A stretch of 64,000 nucleotides of DNA from Pseudomonas viridiflava (GTDB lineage: Bacteria; Pseudomonadota; Gammaproteobacteria; Pseudomonadales; Pseudomonadaceae): NCBI GenBank assembly GCA_900596015.1, contig UVIF01000023.1:496001-560000 (forward strand), read 5' to 3'. Below the pieces are notes generated by a model, which saw only the letters and a list, made by a program, of their open reading frames with translations, did no database searches and was not told where the DNA came from. This document shows positions 45,166 to 53,410 of the stretch, one piece after another. A program made the position numbers and the translations under genes. How positions within the stretch are numbered: position 1 is the first letter of the stretch; each line of letters begins with the position of its first letter.

Positions 45166-45651
45166 ATGATCGATGCCGAAATCTACAAACAAGTCATGGG
45201 CTCGTTTCCCTCTGGCGTGACCGTGATCACCACGCTGGACGACGAAGGCCAACTGGTCGGCATGACCGCCAGTGCCTTCAGCTCGCTGTCGATCGATCCG
45301 GCCCTCGTGCTGTTCTGCCCCAACTACAAAGCCGACTCCTACCCCCACCTGATTCGCAGCAAGCGCTTCGCTATCCATCTGCTTTCCAGCGACCAGCAGG
45401 CTGAAGCCTATGCCTTCGCCAGCAAAGGCAAGAACAAGGCCGATGGGATCGAGTGGAGCATGAGCGCTCTGGGTAATCCGGTACTCAAGAATGCCATTGC
45501 GGTCATCGAGTGCGAGCTCTGGCGCGAATACGAGGGCGGTGACCACGCAATCATGGTTGGCGCAGTGAAGAATCTGCTGGTACCCAGCGCCCCGCAAAGC
45601 CCGTTGGTCTACTGCCGCGGCAAGATGGGTGCCCTTCCCGCTTTCGCCTGA
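45166..45651 (+). CDS. Flavin reductase (RutF/HpaC-like), copy 2
   Basis: A 161-aa paralogue of the protein at 35948, with the same blocks GSFPSGVTVITT, GMTASAFSSLSIDPALVLFC and AEAYAFASKGK. It is followed 72 nt later by the LLM monooxygenase and is the more likely dedicated partner for it. ATG 45166 is the natural start; the open frame back to 45064 crosses operator site 4. Confidence 0.9.
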   Translation: MIDAEIYKQVMGSFPSGVTVITTLDDEGQLVGMTASAFSSLSIDPALVLFCPNYKADSYPHLIRSKRFAIHLLSSDQQAEAYAFASKGKNKADGIEWSMSALGNPVLKNAIAVIECELWREYEGGDHAIMVGAVKNLLVPSAPQSPLVYCRGKMGALPAFA

Positions 45652-45723
45652 CATTCCCATGCCCAGGCTGCGGCAAGCCCCCAGCCGGGACGAATCACCG
45701 CCAACAGATCCGAGGTAGGCAAG

Positions 45724-46761
45724 ATGAAATTTTCGCTGTTCGTGCACATGGAGCGCTGGGATGACAAGACCAGCCACCGGCAACTGTTCGAAGACCTGAC
45801 CGAACTGACCCTGATGGCCGAAAAAGGCGGGTTCGGCACGGTGTGGATCGGCGAGCACCACGCCATGGAATACACCATCTCCCCGAGCCCCATGCCGCTG
45901 CTGGCCTACCTGGCCGGCAAGACCACCACCATCCACCTGGGCGCAGGCACCATCATCGCGCCGTTCTGGCACCCGCTGCGGGTCGCTGGCGAATGCGCAC
46001 TGCTGGATGTGATCAGCAACGGGCGCATGGAAGTCGGCCTGGCTCGCGGCGCCTACCAGGTCGAATTCGACCGCATGGCCGGTGGCATGCCGGCCAGCAG
46101 TGGCGGCAACGCCCTGCGCGAAATGGTACCGGTGGTGCGCAAACTGTGGGAAGGCGACTACGCCCATGATGGCGAGATCTGGAAGTTTCCCACCTCCACC
46201 AGCGTGCCGAAGCCGATCAAGACGCCGCCGATGTGGATTGCCGCGCGCGACCCCGACTCGCACAACTTCGCCGTTGCCAACGGCTGCAACGTCATGGTCA
46301 CGCCGTTGATGAAAGGCGACGAGGAAGTGGTCGATCTCAAGAACAAGTTCGAGGCGGCGTTGGCGAACAACCCGGACGTACCGCGCCCGCAACTGATGGT
46401 GCTGCGTCACACCCACGTTCACGCCAGTGACGACCCCGACGGCTGGAAGGTTGGCGCCACGGCGATCTCGCGCTTCTACCGTACCTTCGATGCCTGGTTC
46501 GGCAACAAGACCACTCCGGTCAACGGCTTCCTGGAACCCAGCCCGGAATCCAAGTTCGCCGAGCGCCCCGAGTTCGAACTGGAGAACATCCGCAAGAACA
46601 CCATGATCGGTACGCCCGAACAGATCATCGCGCGCATCAAGTACTACCAGGAACTGGGCGTCGACGAGTTCAGCTTCTGGTGCGACAACAGCCTGCCCCA
46701 TGCCGAAAAGAAGAAATCGCTGGAGCTGTTCATCAATGAGGTGGTGCCAGCGTTTCGATAA
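45724..46761 (+). CDS. LLM-class (luciferase-like) flavin-dependent monooxygenase
   Basis: A 345-aa TIM-barrel protein of the bacterial luciferase family: MKFSLFVHMERW start, FGTVWIGEHHAMEY, LGAGTIIAPFWHPLRVAGECALLDVISNGR in pieces (flavin-binding strands), and MIGTPEQIIARIKYYQELGVDEF near the end. It uses reduced FMN and O2 from a separate flavin reductase. It is probably the key oxidising step of the cluster, as RutA-like and pyridine-ring-opening LLM enzymes are in other bacteria. The substrate cannot be named from sequence. Confidence 0.9.
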   Translation: MKFSLFVHMERWDDKTSHRQLFEDLTELTLMAEKGGFGTVWIGEHHAMEYTISPSPMPLLAYLAGKTTTIHLGAGTIIAPFWHPLRVAGECALLDVISNGRMEVGLARGAYQVEFDRMAGGMPASSGGNALREMVPVVRKLWEGDYAHDGEIWKFPTSTSVPKPIKTPPMWIAARDPDSHNFAVANGCNVMVTPLMKGDEEVVDLKNKFEAALANNPDVPRPQLMVLRHTHVHASDDPDGWKVGATAISRFYRTFDAWFGNKTTPVNGFLEPSPESKFAERPEFELENIRKNTMIGTPEQIIARIKYYQELGVDEFSFWCDNSLPHAEKKKSLELFINEVVPAFR

Positions 46762-46779
46762 GCTTGAAGCGACAGTGAA

Positions 46780-46807
46780 AGAACCGGGCACTTGCCCGGT
46801 TTTTTCA
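46780..46807. terminator. Rho-independent terminator
   Basis: AACCGGGCA (46782-46790), a short loop, and TGCCCGGTT then TTTTT, right after the LLM gene. It overlaps the end of the convergent nitronate-monooxygenase-like gene (46805). Confidence 0.85.
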
Positions 46808-47887
46808 TGAATGACTCAAGCGAGAGGCCGCCTGTATTTCTTCGACAAGAATCTGGACAAGCCTTTGCGCAGGCAGCTCCCTGGCCAGCGGGGCGCCCTG
46901 ACCCGCCCACTGGGCTGCAAAATCGTGGCATCCCTTGGCGCTGGCCGCGGCATGCAGAGCTTTGGCAACATCGTAGGCCAACGGATACTCGGCTGGCATG
47001 GGAACGCTGTCGGTTGCGGACTCCAGGTAAAGGCGATTCGGAATCCCGCGGGCCGGTCGGCCCGATATATAGCTGGTAACCCGTGTCTGACTCGCCTTCG
47101 CGCTTTTCAGCGCGTTCCGGTGCTCTGGGGTTGCACAGGACTCCGGACACAGGATGAACGCCGTTCCCAACTGACAGGCACTTGCGCCGAGCATCATCGC
47201 TGCATTTATCCCGGCACCATCCATGATCCCTCCGGCGGCAATGACCGGCAGATCCATGCTTTCATCGATGATGCGCAACAGCGCGAACAGGCCCATCTGC
47301 CGGTCTTGACCGAACCCATCATCAAACACCCCACGATGCCCGCCGGCTTCGTACCCTTGGGCAATGATGGCCTGAACGCCTGCGCGCTCCAGTTGCTGTG
47401 CTTCGGACAACGTCGTTGCGCAACCGATGATGTAGATACCCGCCGACTTGAGCTCGTCGATCCACTGCACTGGCGGCGCGCCGAAATGAAAGCTGACGAC
47501 AGACGGTTTCTCTTCGACAAGCATCTCGAGCATGGCTCGATCATCGACGAAGCTTTTGTAGATTTCTCTCAAGACGGGCGGAGGTACAGCGTCGAACTCT
47601 GGAAACAAACCCGAAAGGTACTGCAGCCACGCATCGTTTCTGGCGCGGTCGAACGCAGCCGGGCGATGGCAGAACATGTTGACGTTGAAGGGCCCCTGGG
47701 TGAGCGCCCTGGTCTGCCGGATCAACTCACGCCCCTGCTCTGGCGTACTGGCCCCCAGACCGATGGAGCCCAATGCCCCAGCGTTGGAAACAGCCGCTGC
47801 CAATTGCGGCGTCGAGACACCTACCATGGGCGCTTGAACGATCGGATGCGTGATTCCCCATTCGGACAGCATGTCGGGTTTCGGCAT
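46805..47887 (-). CDS. Nitronate monooxygenase-family (2-nitropropane dioxygenase-like) flavoprotein
   Basis: A 360-aa FMN TIM-barrel protein. HPIVQAPMVGVSTPQLAAAVSNAGALGSIG is the family N-terminus in pieces; IIAQGYEAGGHRG includes the catalytic His region; LPVIAAGGIMDG and GASACQLGTAFILCPES bind the phosphate of FMN. It may oxidise nitronates or act as an enoyl/quinone reductase relative. It lies 55 nt behind hmp on the same strand, so it may be co-expressed during nitrosative stress. Confidence 0.87.
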   Translation of the reverse strand: MPKPDMLSEWGITHPIVQAPMVGVSTPQLAAAVSNAGALGSIGLGASTPEQGRELIRQTRALTQGPFNVNMFCHRPAAFDRARNDAWLQYLSGLFPEFDAVPPPVLREIYKSFVDDRAMLEMLVEEKPSVVSFHFGAPPVQWIDELKSAGIYIIGCATTLSEAQQLERAGVQAIIAQGYEAGGHRGVFDDGFGQDRQMGLFALLRIIDESMDLPVIAAGGIMDGAGINAAMMLGASACQLGTAFILCPESCATPEHRNALKSAKASQTRVTSYISGRPARGIPNRLYLESATDSVPMPAEYPLAYDVAKALHAAASAKGCHDFAAQWAGQGAPLARELPAQRLVQILVEEIQAASRLSHS

Positions 47888-47942
47888 TTCTCATCCCTCC
47901 TCTCGATTGGTCGTGCCGGTTAGCGATCCGACCTGACCGGTG

Positions 47943-49130
47943 CTAGACCAACGCTTCTGCAGGTCCGAAAAACTCATAATGCGCCTGGCCGTCCGGTACG
48001 CCCATTTCATGCAGGCTTCGCTTAATGAACGCCATGAACGGCTTGGGGCCCAGAAAATAGGCTTCCACGTTTCGGTCAGCGGGCAGCCATTGCTGCAGCT
48101 GCTCTACCGAAGGCATGCCGACGGCGTCAGGTTGTGCTGCTGAATCGGCACTGGCCTCGTTGTAAATGATGTAGGCCCTGAACTGCGGGAAACGTTGCTG
48201 CCACTCACGGAGCTGGTCTCTGAACGCTTGAGCCTGGGCATTTTTTGCATAGTGGATGAATACCACAGGACGATCACCTGCCTGCAGCGCAGTTTCGCCC
48301 ATAGGGATCGTCGGCGTGATACCCACCCCGCCACTGATCAGCACCAATGGCTTGGTACCGTCTGCCAGCGTGAAGTTGCCGGAAGGTGGAAACAGCTCGA
48401 GCGCCGATCCGGCGACGACCTGGTCGTGCAGATAATTGGATACCACACCAGTGGGCTCGCGCTTCACACTGATGCGCAGCCCCACCCCCGAGGATGGCGC
48501 CGACAGCGAGTAACTGCGACGGTGCTCGGCCCCATCGATGTTCAGGCGCAAGCTGATGTATTGCCCCGGCTTGTGAGCGATGACCGGTTTGCCATCGACC
48601 GGCTCCAGGTAGAAGGATGTGATCTCGCTGCTTTCAGGCACTTTGCAGGCGACCCGGAACATGCGTCCACCGCGCCAACCACCGGGTGCTGCGGCGACGC
48701 TTTCGTACACCTGTTCTTCGGCACCGATCAGCAGGTCGGCGAGCTGTTGATAGGCTGCCGCCCACGCTGCTATCACTTCATCGGTGGCGATTTCTTCACC
48801 CAGCACTTCACGAATCGCGCACAACAGGCAGGCACCCACGATCGGGTAGTGCTCCGGAAGGATTTGCAGGGCGACATGCTTGTTGACGATCTGGCTTGCC
48901 AGCGGTCCCAGGTTTTCCAGGCGGTCGATATTGCGGGCATACATCAGCACGCCGTTGGCCAGCGCCCGAGGCTGCGAGCCGTTTGCCTGATGCGCCTGGT
49001 TGAACAATGGTCTGACCTCTGGATGGCCATCCAGCATGATGTTATAGAAATGCGTAGCCAGTGCCTCACCCCCCGTTTCCAGGAGGGGGATGGTCGCTTT
49101 GATGATGTCGCGCTGAGCTTGAGTGAGCAT
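47943..49130 (-). CDS. hmp: Flavohaemoprotein, nitric oxide dioxygenase
   Basis: A 395-aa NO-detoxifying enzyme that turns NO and O2 into nitrate with NAD(P)H. The globin domain has Y29 (B10) and proximal H85 (NKHVALQI). The FAD/NAD part has RRSYSLS (FAD), ISGGVGITP (NAD) and the end YEFFGPAEAL. It is divergent from a NorR-class activator. A sigma-54 promoter (49165-49180) and an upstream palindrome (49222-49250) show NO-dependent activation by that regulator. Confidence 0.94.
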   Translation of the reverse strand: MLTQAQRDIIKATIPLLETGGEALATHFYNIMLDGHPEVRPLFNQAHQANGSQPRALANGVLMYARNIDRLENLGPLASQIVNKHVALQILPEHYPIVGACLLCAIREVLGEEIATDEVIAAWAAAYQQLADLLIGAEEQVYESVAAAPGGWRGGRMFRVACKVPESSEITSFYLEPVDGKPVIAHKPGQYISLRLNIDGAEHRRSYSLSAPSSGVGLRISVKREPTGVVSNYLHDQVVAGSALELFPPSGNFTLADGTKPLVLISGGVGITPTIPMGETALQAGDRPVVFIHYAKNAQAQAFRDQLREWQQRFPQFRAYIIYNEASADSAAQPDAVGMPSVEQLQQWLPADRNVEAYFLGPKPFMAFIKRSLHEMGVPDGQAHYEFFGPAEALV

Positions 49131-49164
49131 GTGAACTCCGGATGCAGATTAGTGATATCTTCAT

Positions 49165-49180
49165 AGCAACCGCCATGCCA
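49165..49180 (-). promoter_or_regulatory. Sigma-54 promoter of hmp
   Basis: On the minus strand TGGCATGGCGGTTGCT fits the -24/-12 consensus with the required GG-N10-GC (GG at 49179-49178, GC at 49167-49166). Transcription would start near 49154, about 24 nt before the hmp ATG. Confidence 0.75.
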
Positions 49181-49221
49181 TACAGAAAATCCAATAAAAT
49201 CAGTCCTTCAGCTATTTTAAA

Positions 49222-49250
49222 GAGTCTTTTCGACTCGGTTAAAAAGACTC
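49222..49250. promoter_or_regulatory. Upstream activator site for the NorR/FhpR regulator
   Basis: GAGTCTTTT-N11-AAAAGACTC is a perfect 9-bp inverted repeat. A third GACTC half lies inside it (49232-49236). It is roughly 70-95 bp upstream of the predicted hmp start point, the right distance for a sigma-54 activator, and directly in front of the regulator's own ATG (49255), so autorepression is possible. Confidence 0.65.
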
Positions 49251-49254
49251 GAAT

Positions 49255-50841
49255 ATGAAACGCAAGGTCATTTCGACTCAGTCCTCACGGGCTCTTCAAG
49301 CGCTTCTGCCCCTGCTGAGCGACCTCACCGCGCAGATCAGCGCAGAACACCGTTACCAGCGTGTGCTCGATGCACTGCGTGAATTGGTACCCACCGATGC
49401 CGTCGCCATCCTGCGCCTTGAAGATCACGTGCTGATACCCGAAGCCGCCCATGGGCTGGCGGTGGATGCCATGGCGCGACGGTACCCGGTGGACAGCCAT
49501 CCGCGTTTGAAAGCGATCGTCGAGGCACCCGGAGCGATACTGTTTGCACCCGACTGTCCTTATCCGGACCCCTATGACGGCCTGATCGGCGCCAGCGCAT
49601 TGCCTGTGCACGACTGCATGGGCTGCGCCCTGCGCATCAACGAAAAGATCTGGGGTGTTCTGACCCTGGACGCGTTGAAGGTGGGTCAATTTTCCGAGGA
49701 CGATCTGCAGACGGTGGAAACGTTCGCTCGCCTGGCTGCCGCCACGGTGGTGGCCGCCGGGCATTTCGACGAGCTGATGCGCACCCTGGAGGGTGAACGC
49801 AAGCGCGCCGATGCCTACCGACTGGCCCACCAGGGCGGACCGCAACGGATGATCGGTACCAGCGAGGCATTCAAACAGTTGCTGGGGGAAATCGACCTGG
49901 TGGCGCCCAGCGAGCTGACCGTACTCATTACCGGTGAAACGGGCGTTGGCAAAGAACTGGTGGCGCGTCGGCTCCACAGCCACTCTCACCGTGCCGACAA
50001 GCCGATGATCAGCGTCAACTGCGCCGCCTTGCCGGAACACCTTGTCGAAAGCGAACTGTTCGGTCACGTCAAAGGCGCGTTTTCAGGCGCCGTCGAGAAT
50101 CGCCTGGGCAAATTCGAGATGGCCAGTGGGGGCACGCTGTTCCTCGACGAGATCGGCGAGCTGCCACTGTCGGTGCAGGCCAAGCTGCTGCGGGTGCTGC
50201 AAGGCGGTGATGTGCAGCGCGTGGGCTCCGACCGTTCACACGTGGTGGATATTCGTTTGCTGGCAGCGAGCAACCGCGACTTGGCCGAAGAAGTTCGGAC
50301 AGGGCGATTTCGCGCCGACCTCTATCATCGCCTGACGGTGTATCCGCTACGCGTGCCGCCGCTGCGAGAGCGCAAGGAGGACATCCTTCTTCTGGCCGGC
50401 GCGTTCGCCGAGGAAAACCAGTACCGCATGGCACTGCCTCCGGTGCGGTTCGCTACCCACGCCAAAAGTGCGCTTGGGCAATACACGTGGCCGGGCAATG
50501 TTCGCGAACTGGAGCATCAGATCGCCAGAGCCGTGTTGAAGGCGAAAAAGCGGGTTTCAGGTTCAGCCCGTAAAGACATGCTCGTTCTGATAGCAGACGA
50601 CTTCGACCTGCCGGCTGCGGTGACAACACTGGAAGCAGAGCCCTCTGGTTCACCCGATCCAATTCGGTCCGTGCCTGTCGACTACAAGGCCGCCGTGGAT
50701 GATTACAAAAGAGAGCTTCTGGAAAACGCGTTGATGCAGCATCGAGGCAATGTCACCGCCGCTGCCAAGAGCCTCGGTTTGGATCGAGCCAATCTGGCAA
50801 GGCTTGCGGCACGGCTTGGTGTCAGCGTTCAGCGCCTGTAG
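49255..50841 (+). CDS. norR: NorR/FhpR-type NO-responsive sigma-54 activator
   Basis: A 528-aa regulator. The N-terminal GAF domain (about 20-175) is the NO-sensing, iron-binding part in the family; Asp/Arg/Cys residues at 75-125 lie in the expected area. The AAA+ domain has Walker A GETGVGKE (227-234), GAFSGA (274-279; the family standard is GAFTGA) and LFLDEIGELP (Walker B). The C-terminal Fis helix-turn-helix is at about 485-525 (HRGNVTAAAKSLGLDRANLARLAARLG, in pieces). It activates the divergent hmp. In P. aeruginosa the equivalent is FhpR. Confidence 0.9.
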   Translation: MKRKVISTQSSRALQALLPLLSDLTAQISAEHRYQRVLDALRELVPTDAVAILRLEDHVLIPEAAHGLAVDAMARRYPVDSHPRLKAIVEAPGAILFAPDCPYPDPYDGLIGASALPVHDCMGCALRINEKIWGVLTLDALKVGQFSEDDLQTVETFARLAAATVVAAGHFDELMRTLEGERKRADAYRLAHQGGPQRMIGTSEAFKQLLGEIDLVAPSELTVLITGETGVGKELVARRLHSHSHRADKPMISVNCAALPEHLVESELFGHVKGAFSGAVENRLGKFEMASGGTLFLDEIGELPLSVQAKLLRVLQGGDVQRVGSDRSHVVDIRLLAASNRDLAEEVRTGRFRADLYHRLTVYPLRVPPLRERKEDILLLAGAFAEENQYRMALPPVRFATHAKSALGQYTWPGNVRELEHQIARAVLKAKKRVSGSARKDMLVLIADDFDLPAAVTTLEAEPSGSPDPIRSVPVDYKAAVDDYKRELLENALMQHRGNVTAAAKSLGLDRANLARLAARLGVSVQRL

Positions 50842-50899
50842 GAACGAAGCGCCGGGTGCCGCGCCTTTTGCAGCGCTGGCTACCGGCATGAGGGAACGC

Positions 50900-52177
50900 T
50901 CACCCCCTGACCGTCCACAGCTGCTCGAGCTGCGTCGTATAACTCTGGCTCATCATCTCCCGACGCATGCCCCAGTCCGGGTTGGTCGGCACCGCCGCCG
51001 GGCGTAAAGTCCCCCTGCCCCAGCGACCGTTGACCTGGTCGAGGACCTGCATCAGCCGCTCGGCGGCGGCCGGTTGGGCGCTGGCGAACAGGTCGTCGGT
51101 GAACTCGCCGCGCTGGCACAAGCCCAGCAGGAGGATTTCCGCCTTGCTGTAGGTGAAGCCGCTGCGAAAGATGAATTCCAGGCCCTGCACCGCTGCCTTG
51201 GTCAACAGGCGCACATCGTCGGTGGGGTATGGCAGCTGCACCACCACACCGTTGGCGTACTTGGCTTCCAGCGGATTGAGCATGCCGGTGCGCACGCTCA
51301 CGCGCAGCTGCCGACACAATGAATGCTGGGCCCGCAGTTTTTCCGAAGCGCGCATCACGTAGCTGGCCACCGCCTCGCGGATCGGGGCGATCTCGGTCAA
51401 GCGCTTGCCGAACATCCGGCTGCAGCAGATTTCCTGCTTGGGCGGATCGGGGTCTTCGAGCGCCAGGCAGGGCGTGCCGCCCAGCTCGCGGGCGGTCTTT
51501 TCGATCACTACGCTGAATCGGCTGCGCAACAGCGCAGGATCGGCGCAGCTCAGGTCCCACGCAGTGGCGATGTTCATACCCTGCAGGTGTGCGCTCATCT
51601 TGCGCCCGATGCCCCACACATCGCTCACCGGAGTGACCTTCAACAGGCGATCGCGGCGACCGGCCTCGCGCAGGTCGAGCACGCCGCCCAGCTGTTTATG
51701 CCATTTCTTCGCGGCGTGGTTGGCCAGCTTGGCCAGGGTCTTGGTGCCGGCAATCCCCACGCCTACGGGAATGCCAGTGCGCCGGTAGACCTGTTCACGG
51801 ATGTCTCGGCCCAGGGCGTCCAGGTCCTGATGCATGCCGGTGAGGTCGGCGAACGCTTCGTCGATGCTGTAGACCTCAAGGGCCGGCACCATGGACTCGA
51901 TGATGCACATCACCCGTTCGCTGATGTCACCGTACAGCGCATAGTTGGAGGAAAACGCCACGATGCCATGCTGGCGCAGCAGATCCTTGATCTGGAAATA
52001 CGGCGACGCCATTTTCACCAGCGCCTTGGCTTCGGCAGACCGGGCGATCACACAGCCATCGTTGTTGGACAGGACCACGATCGGCGTCTTCGCCAGGTCC
52101 GGGCGAAACACCCGCTCGCAACTGGCGTAGAAGCTGTTGCAGTCGATCAGGGCGAAGACCGGCTCATTCCTTTTCAT
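50900..52177 (-). CDS. umuC: Y-family DNA polymerase V catalytic subunit UmuC
   Basis: A 425-aa translesion polymerase. ALIDCNSFYASCERVFRP holds the first catalytic Asp, YSIDEAFADL the Asp-Glu pair. The helix-hairpin-helix (VSDVWGIGRKMSAHL) and the C-terminal DUF4113 (WGRGTLRPAAV...NPDWGMRREMMSQSYTTQ) are present. It needs UmuD' for SOS mutagenesis. ATG 52177 overlaps umuD by 14 nt; GTG 52183 is an alternative. It is convergent with the norR gene. Confidence 0.93.
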   Translation of the reverse strand: MKRNEPVFALIDCNSFYASCERVFRPDLAKTPIVVLSNNDGCVIARSAEAKALVKMASPYFQIKDLLRQHGIVAFSSNYALYGDISERVMCIIESMVPALEVYSIDEAFADLTGMHQDLDALGRDIREQVYRRTGIPVGVGIAGTKTLAKLANHAAKKWHKQLGGVLDLREAGRRDRLLKVTPVSDVWGIGRKMSAHLQGMNIATAWDLSCADPALLRSRFSVVIEKTARELGGTPCLALEDPDPPKQEICCSRMFGKRLTEIAPIREAVASYVMRASEKLRAQHSLCRQLRVSVRTGMLNPLEAKYANGVVVQLPYPTDDVRLLTKAAVQGLEFIFRSGFTYSKAEILLLGLCQRGEFTDDLFASAQPAAAERLMQVLDQVNGRWGRGTLRPAAVPTNPDWGMRREMMSQSYTTQLEQLWTVRG

Positions 52178-52592
52178 GGGCACGTACGCTGAATGTGACC
52201 ACGCCCCAGATCAGCAACTCGTCGCCTTCCATGATGTAGCGCGGCGGGTAATCGCGATTGGCCGATTTGAGGATCACCTCGCGACCGCGCTTGTGCAGGC
52301 GCTTGCACACCGGTTCGCTGTTCACCGCCGCGATGACGACATGGCCATGCTCGGCCTCGATCGAGCGATCCACGATCACCAGGTCGCCGCAGAAAATCCC
52401 GGCGCCCTGCATGCTGTCGCCCTGAATGCGCACCAGGTAGATGTGCGGTGCGCGGATTTCCAGCAGCTCGTCCAGCGAGATGCGCTGTTCCATGTGGTCG
52501 GCCGCAGGCGAGGGAAAACCGGCCGGGACCTTGAACGAATACAGCGGATGCGCGGTGCTGCCCTGGGCGAGCGGGCCAAGAATGGTGATCAT
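52164..52592 (-). CDS. umuD: UmuD, self-cleaving subunit of polymerase V
   Basis: A 142-aa LexA-like serine peptidase. The catalytic pair is S60 (GDSMQGAG) and K97 (EPVCKRLH), at the same numbers as in E. coli. The cleavage site is A24-G25 in VPAGFPSPAAD; E. coli has Cys-Gly there. RecA-stimulated self-cleavage gives UmuD'. The promoter has a LexA box at 52613-52628, 21 nt upstream. Confidence 0.93.
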   Translation of the reverse strand: MITILGPLAQGSTAHPLYSFKVPAGFPSPAADHMEQRISLDELLEIRAPHIYLVRIQGDSMQGAGIFCGDLVIVDRSIEAEHGHVVIAAVNSEPVCKRLHKRGREVILKSANRDYPPRYIMEGDELLIWGVVTFSVRAHEKE

Positions 52593-52612
52593 GGGATTGC
52601 CTGGTATTGATA

Positions 52613-52628
52613 CTGTACGAATATACAG
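52613..52628. promoter_or_regulatory. LexA (SOS) box at umuDC, shared with the divergent SRAP gene
   Basis: CTGTACGAATATACAG fits CTGT-N8-ACAG, framed by TA and TTA. It lies 21 nt from the umuD start and 60 nt from the SRAP start, between the two divergent genes. Confidence 0.85.
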
Positions 52629-52687
52629 TTAACTTTGTAAGAACCTTGAGGTCAACCAAAGACCGCGACAATCTGACGGAGAACACC

Positions 52688-53386
52688 ATGTGTGGTCGCT
52701 ACTCGATGTACGAAGCGATGGAGGTCTATCTGCGCGAGTTGGCCCCGCGTCAGCAGGTCATCAGCTACGTCGATCCACAGCCGCATGCGCGCTACAACAT
52801 TGCGCCGACCCAGCGGGCCATGGTGTTGCAGGGCACTGAGCAAGGCCTGCTGATCGATTCGGTGAAATGGGGCTGGGCGCCGTTCTGGGCCCATGGCAAG
52901 CGCCCTGCCCCGATCAACGCCCGGGTCGAAACGGTCGCGACTGGAAAGTTCTTCAAGCAACTGTGGCCCAATGGGCGCGTACTGATACCTGCGAACGGCT
53001 GGTACGAATGGGTCAAGGACGCCGACGATCCGAAGAAGAAGCAGCCGTGATTCATTCATCTCAAAGACGAGACGCCGATGTTCTTCGCCGCCCTGGCGCA
53101 GGTCACGCCTGGGCTTGAGCCCGGTGAAGGCGATGGCTTCGTTATCATCACCGATGCCAGCAACGAAGGCATGGTCGATATCCACGACCGCCGCCCCGTG
53201 GCGCTGGCGCCGGAGCAGGCGCGGGAATGGCTGGAGGCCGACCTGAGTGCCGAGCGCAGCATCGAGATCGCCCAGCATGAGGGACGGCCAGTGGCCGATT
53301 TCCGATGGCATACGGTGAGCAAGGCCGTCGGCAATGTGCGCAATCAAGGCTCCGACCTGATTGCGCACATTGACCAAGCGTCCTGA
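52688..53386 (+). pseudogene. SOS response-associated peptidase (SRAP/YedK/HMCES), interrupted by an in-frame TGA
   Basis: SRAP proteins crosslink to abasic sites through Cys2. Cys2 is present (MCGRYS), as are N77 (PINARVET) and E107 (GWYEWVKD). At codon 121 (53048-53050) the frame has TGA after ...KKKQP, and without any frame change the protein goes on FIHLKDETPMFFAALAQ to 53386, including the conserved DIHDRRP histidine. The family normally has an aromatic residue (QPYFIH) at the stop position. The 120-aa product would lack the histidine half of the active site. Nonsense mutation or base-call error. It shares the LexA box with umuDC. Confidence 0.85.
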
Positions 53387-53410
53387 CGCCCTCATCGCCG
53401 CCTGCTGAAC

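Noticed and set aside
44935..46791. 618-aa open frame on the minus strand
   Set aside because: It is antisense to the flavin reductase and LLM monooxygenase genes, which have clear family motifs.
53048..53050. TGA in SRAP as a selenocysteine codon
   Set aside because: No selenocysteine-insertion hairpin is evident downstream and SRAP proteins are not selenoproteins.
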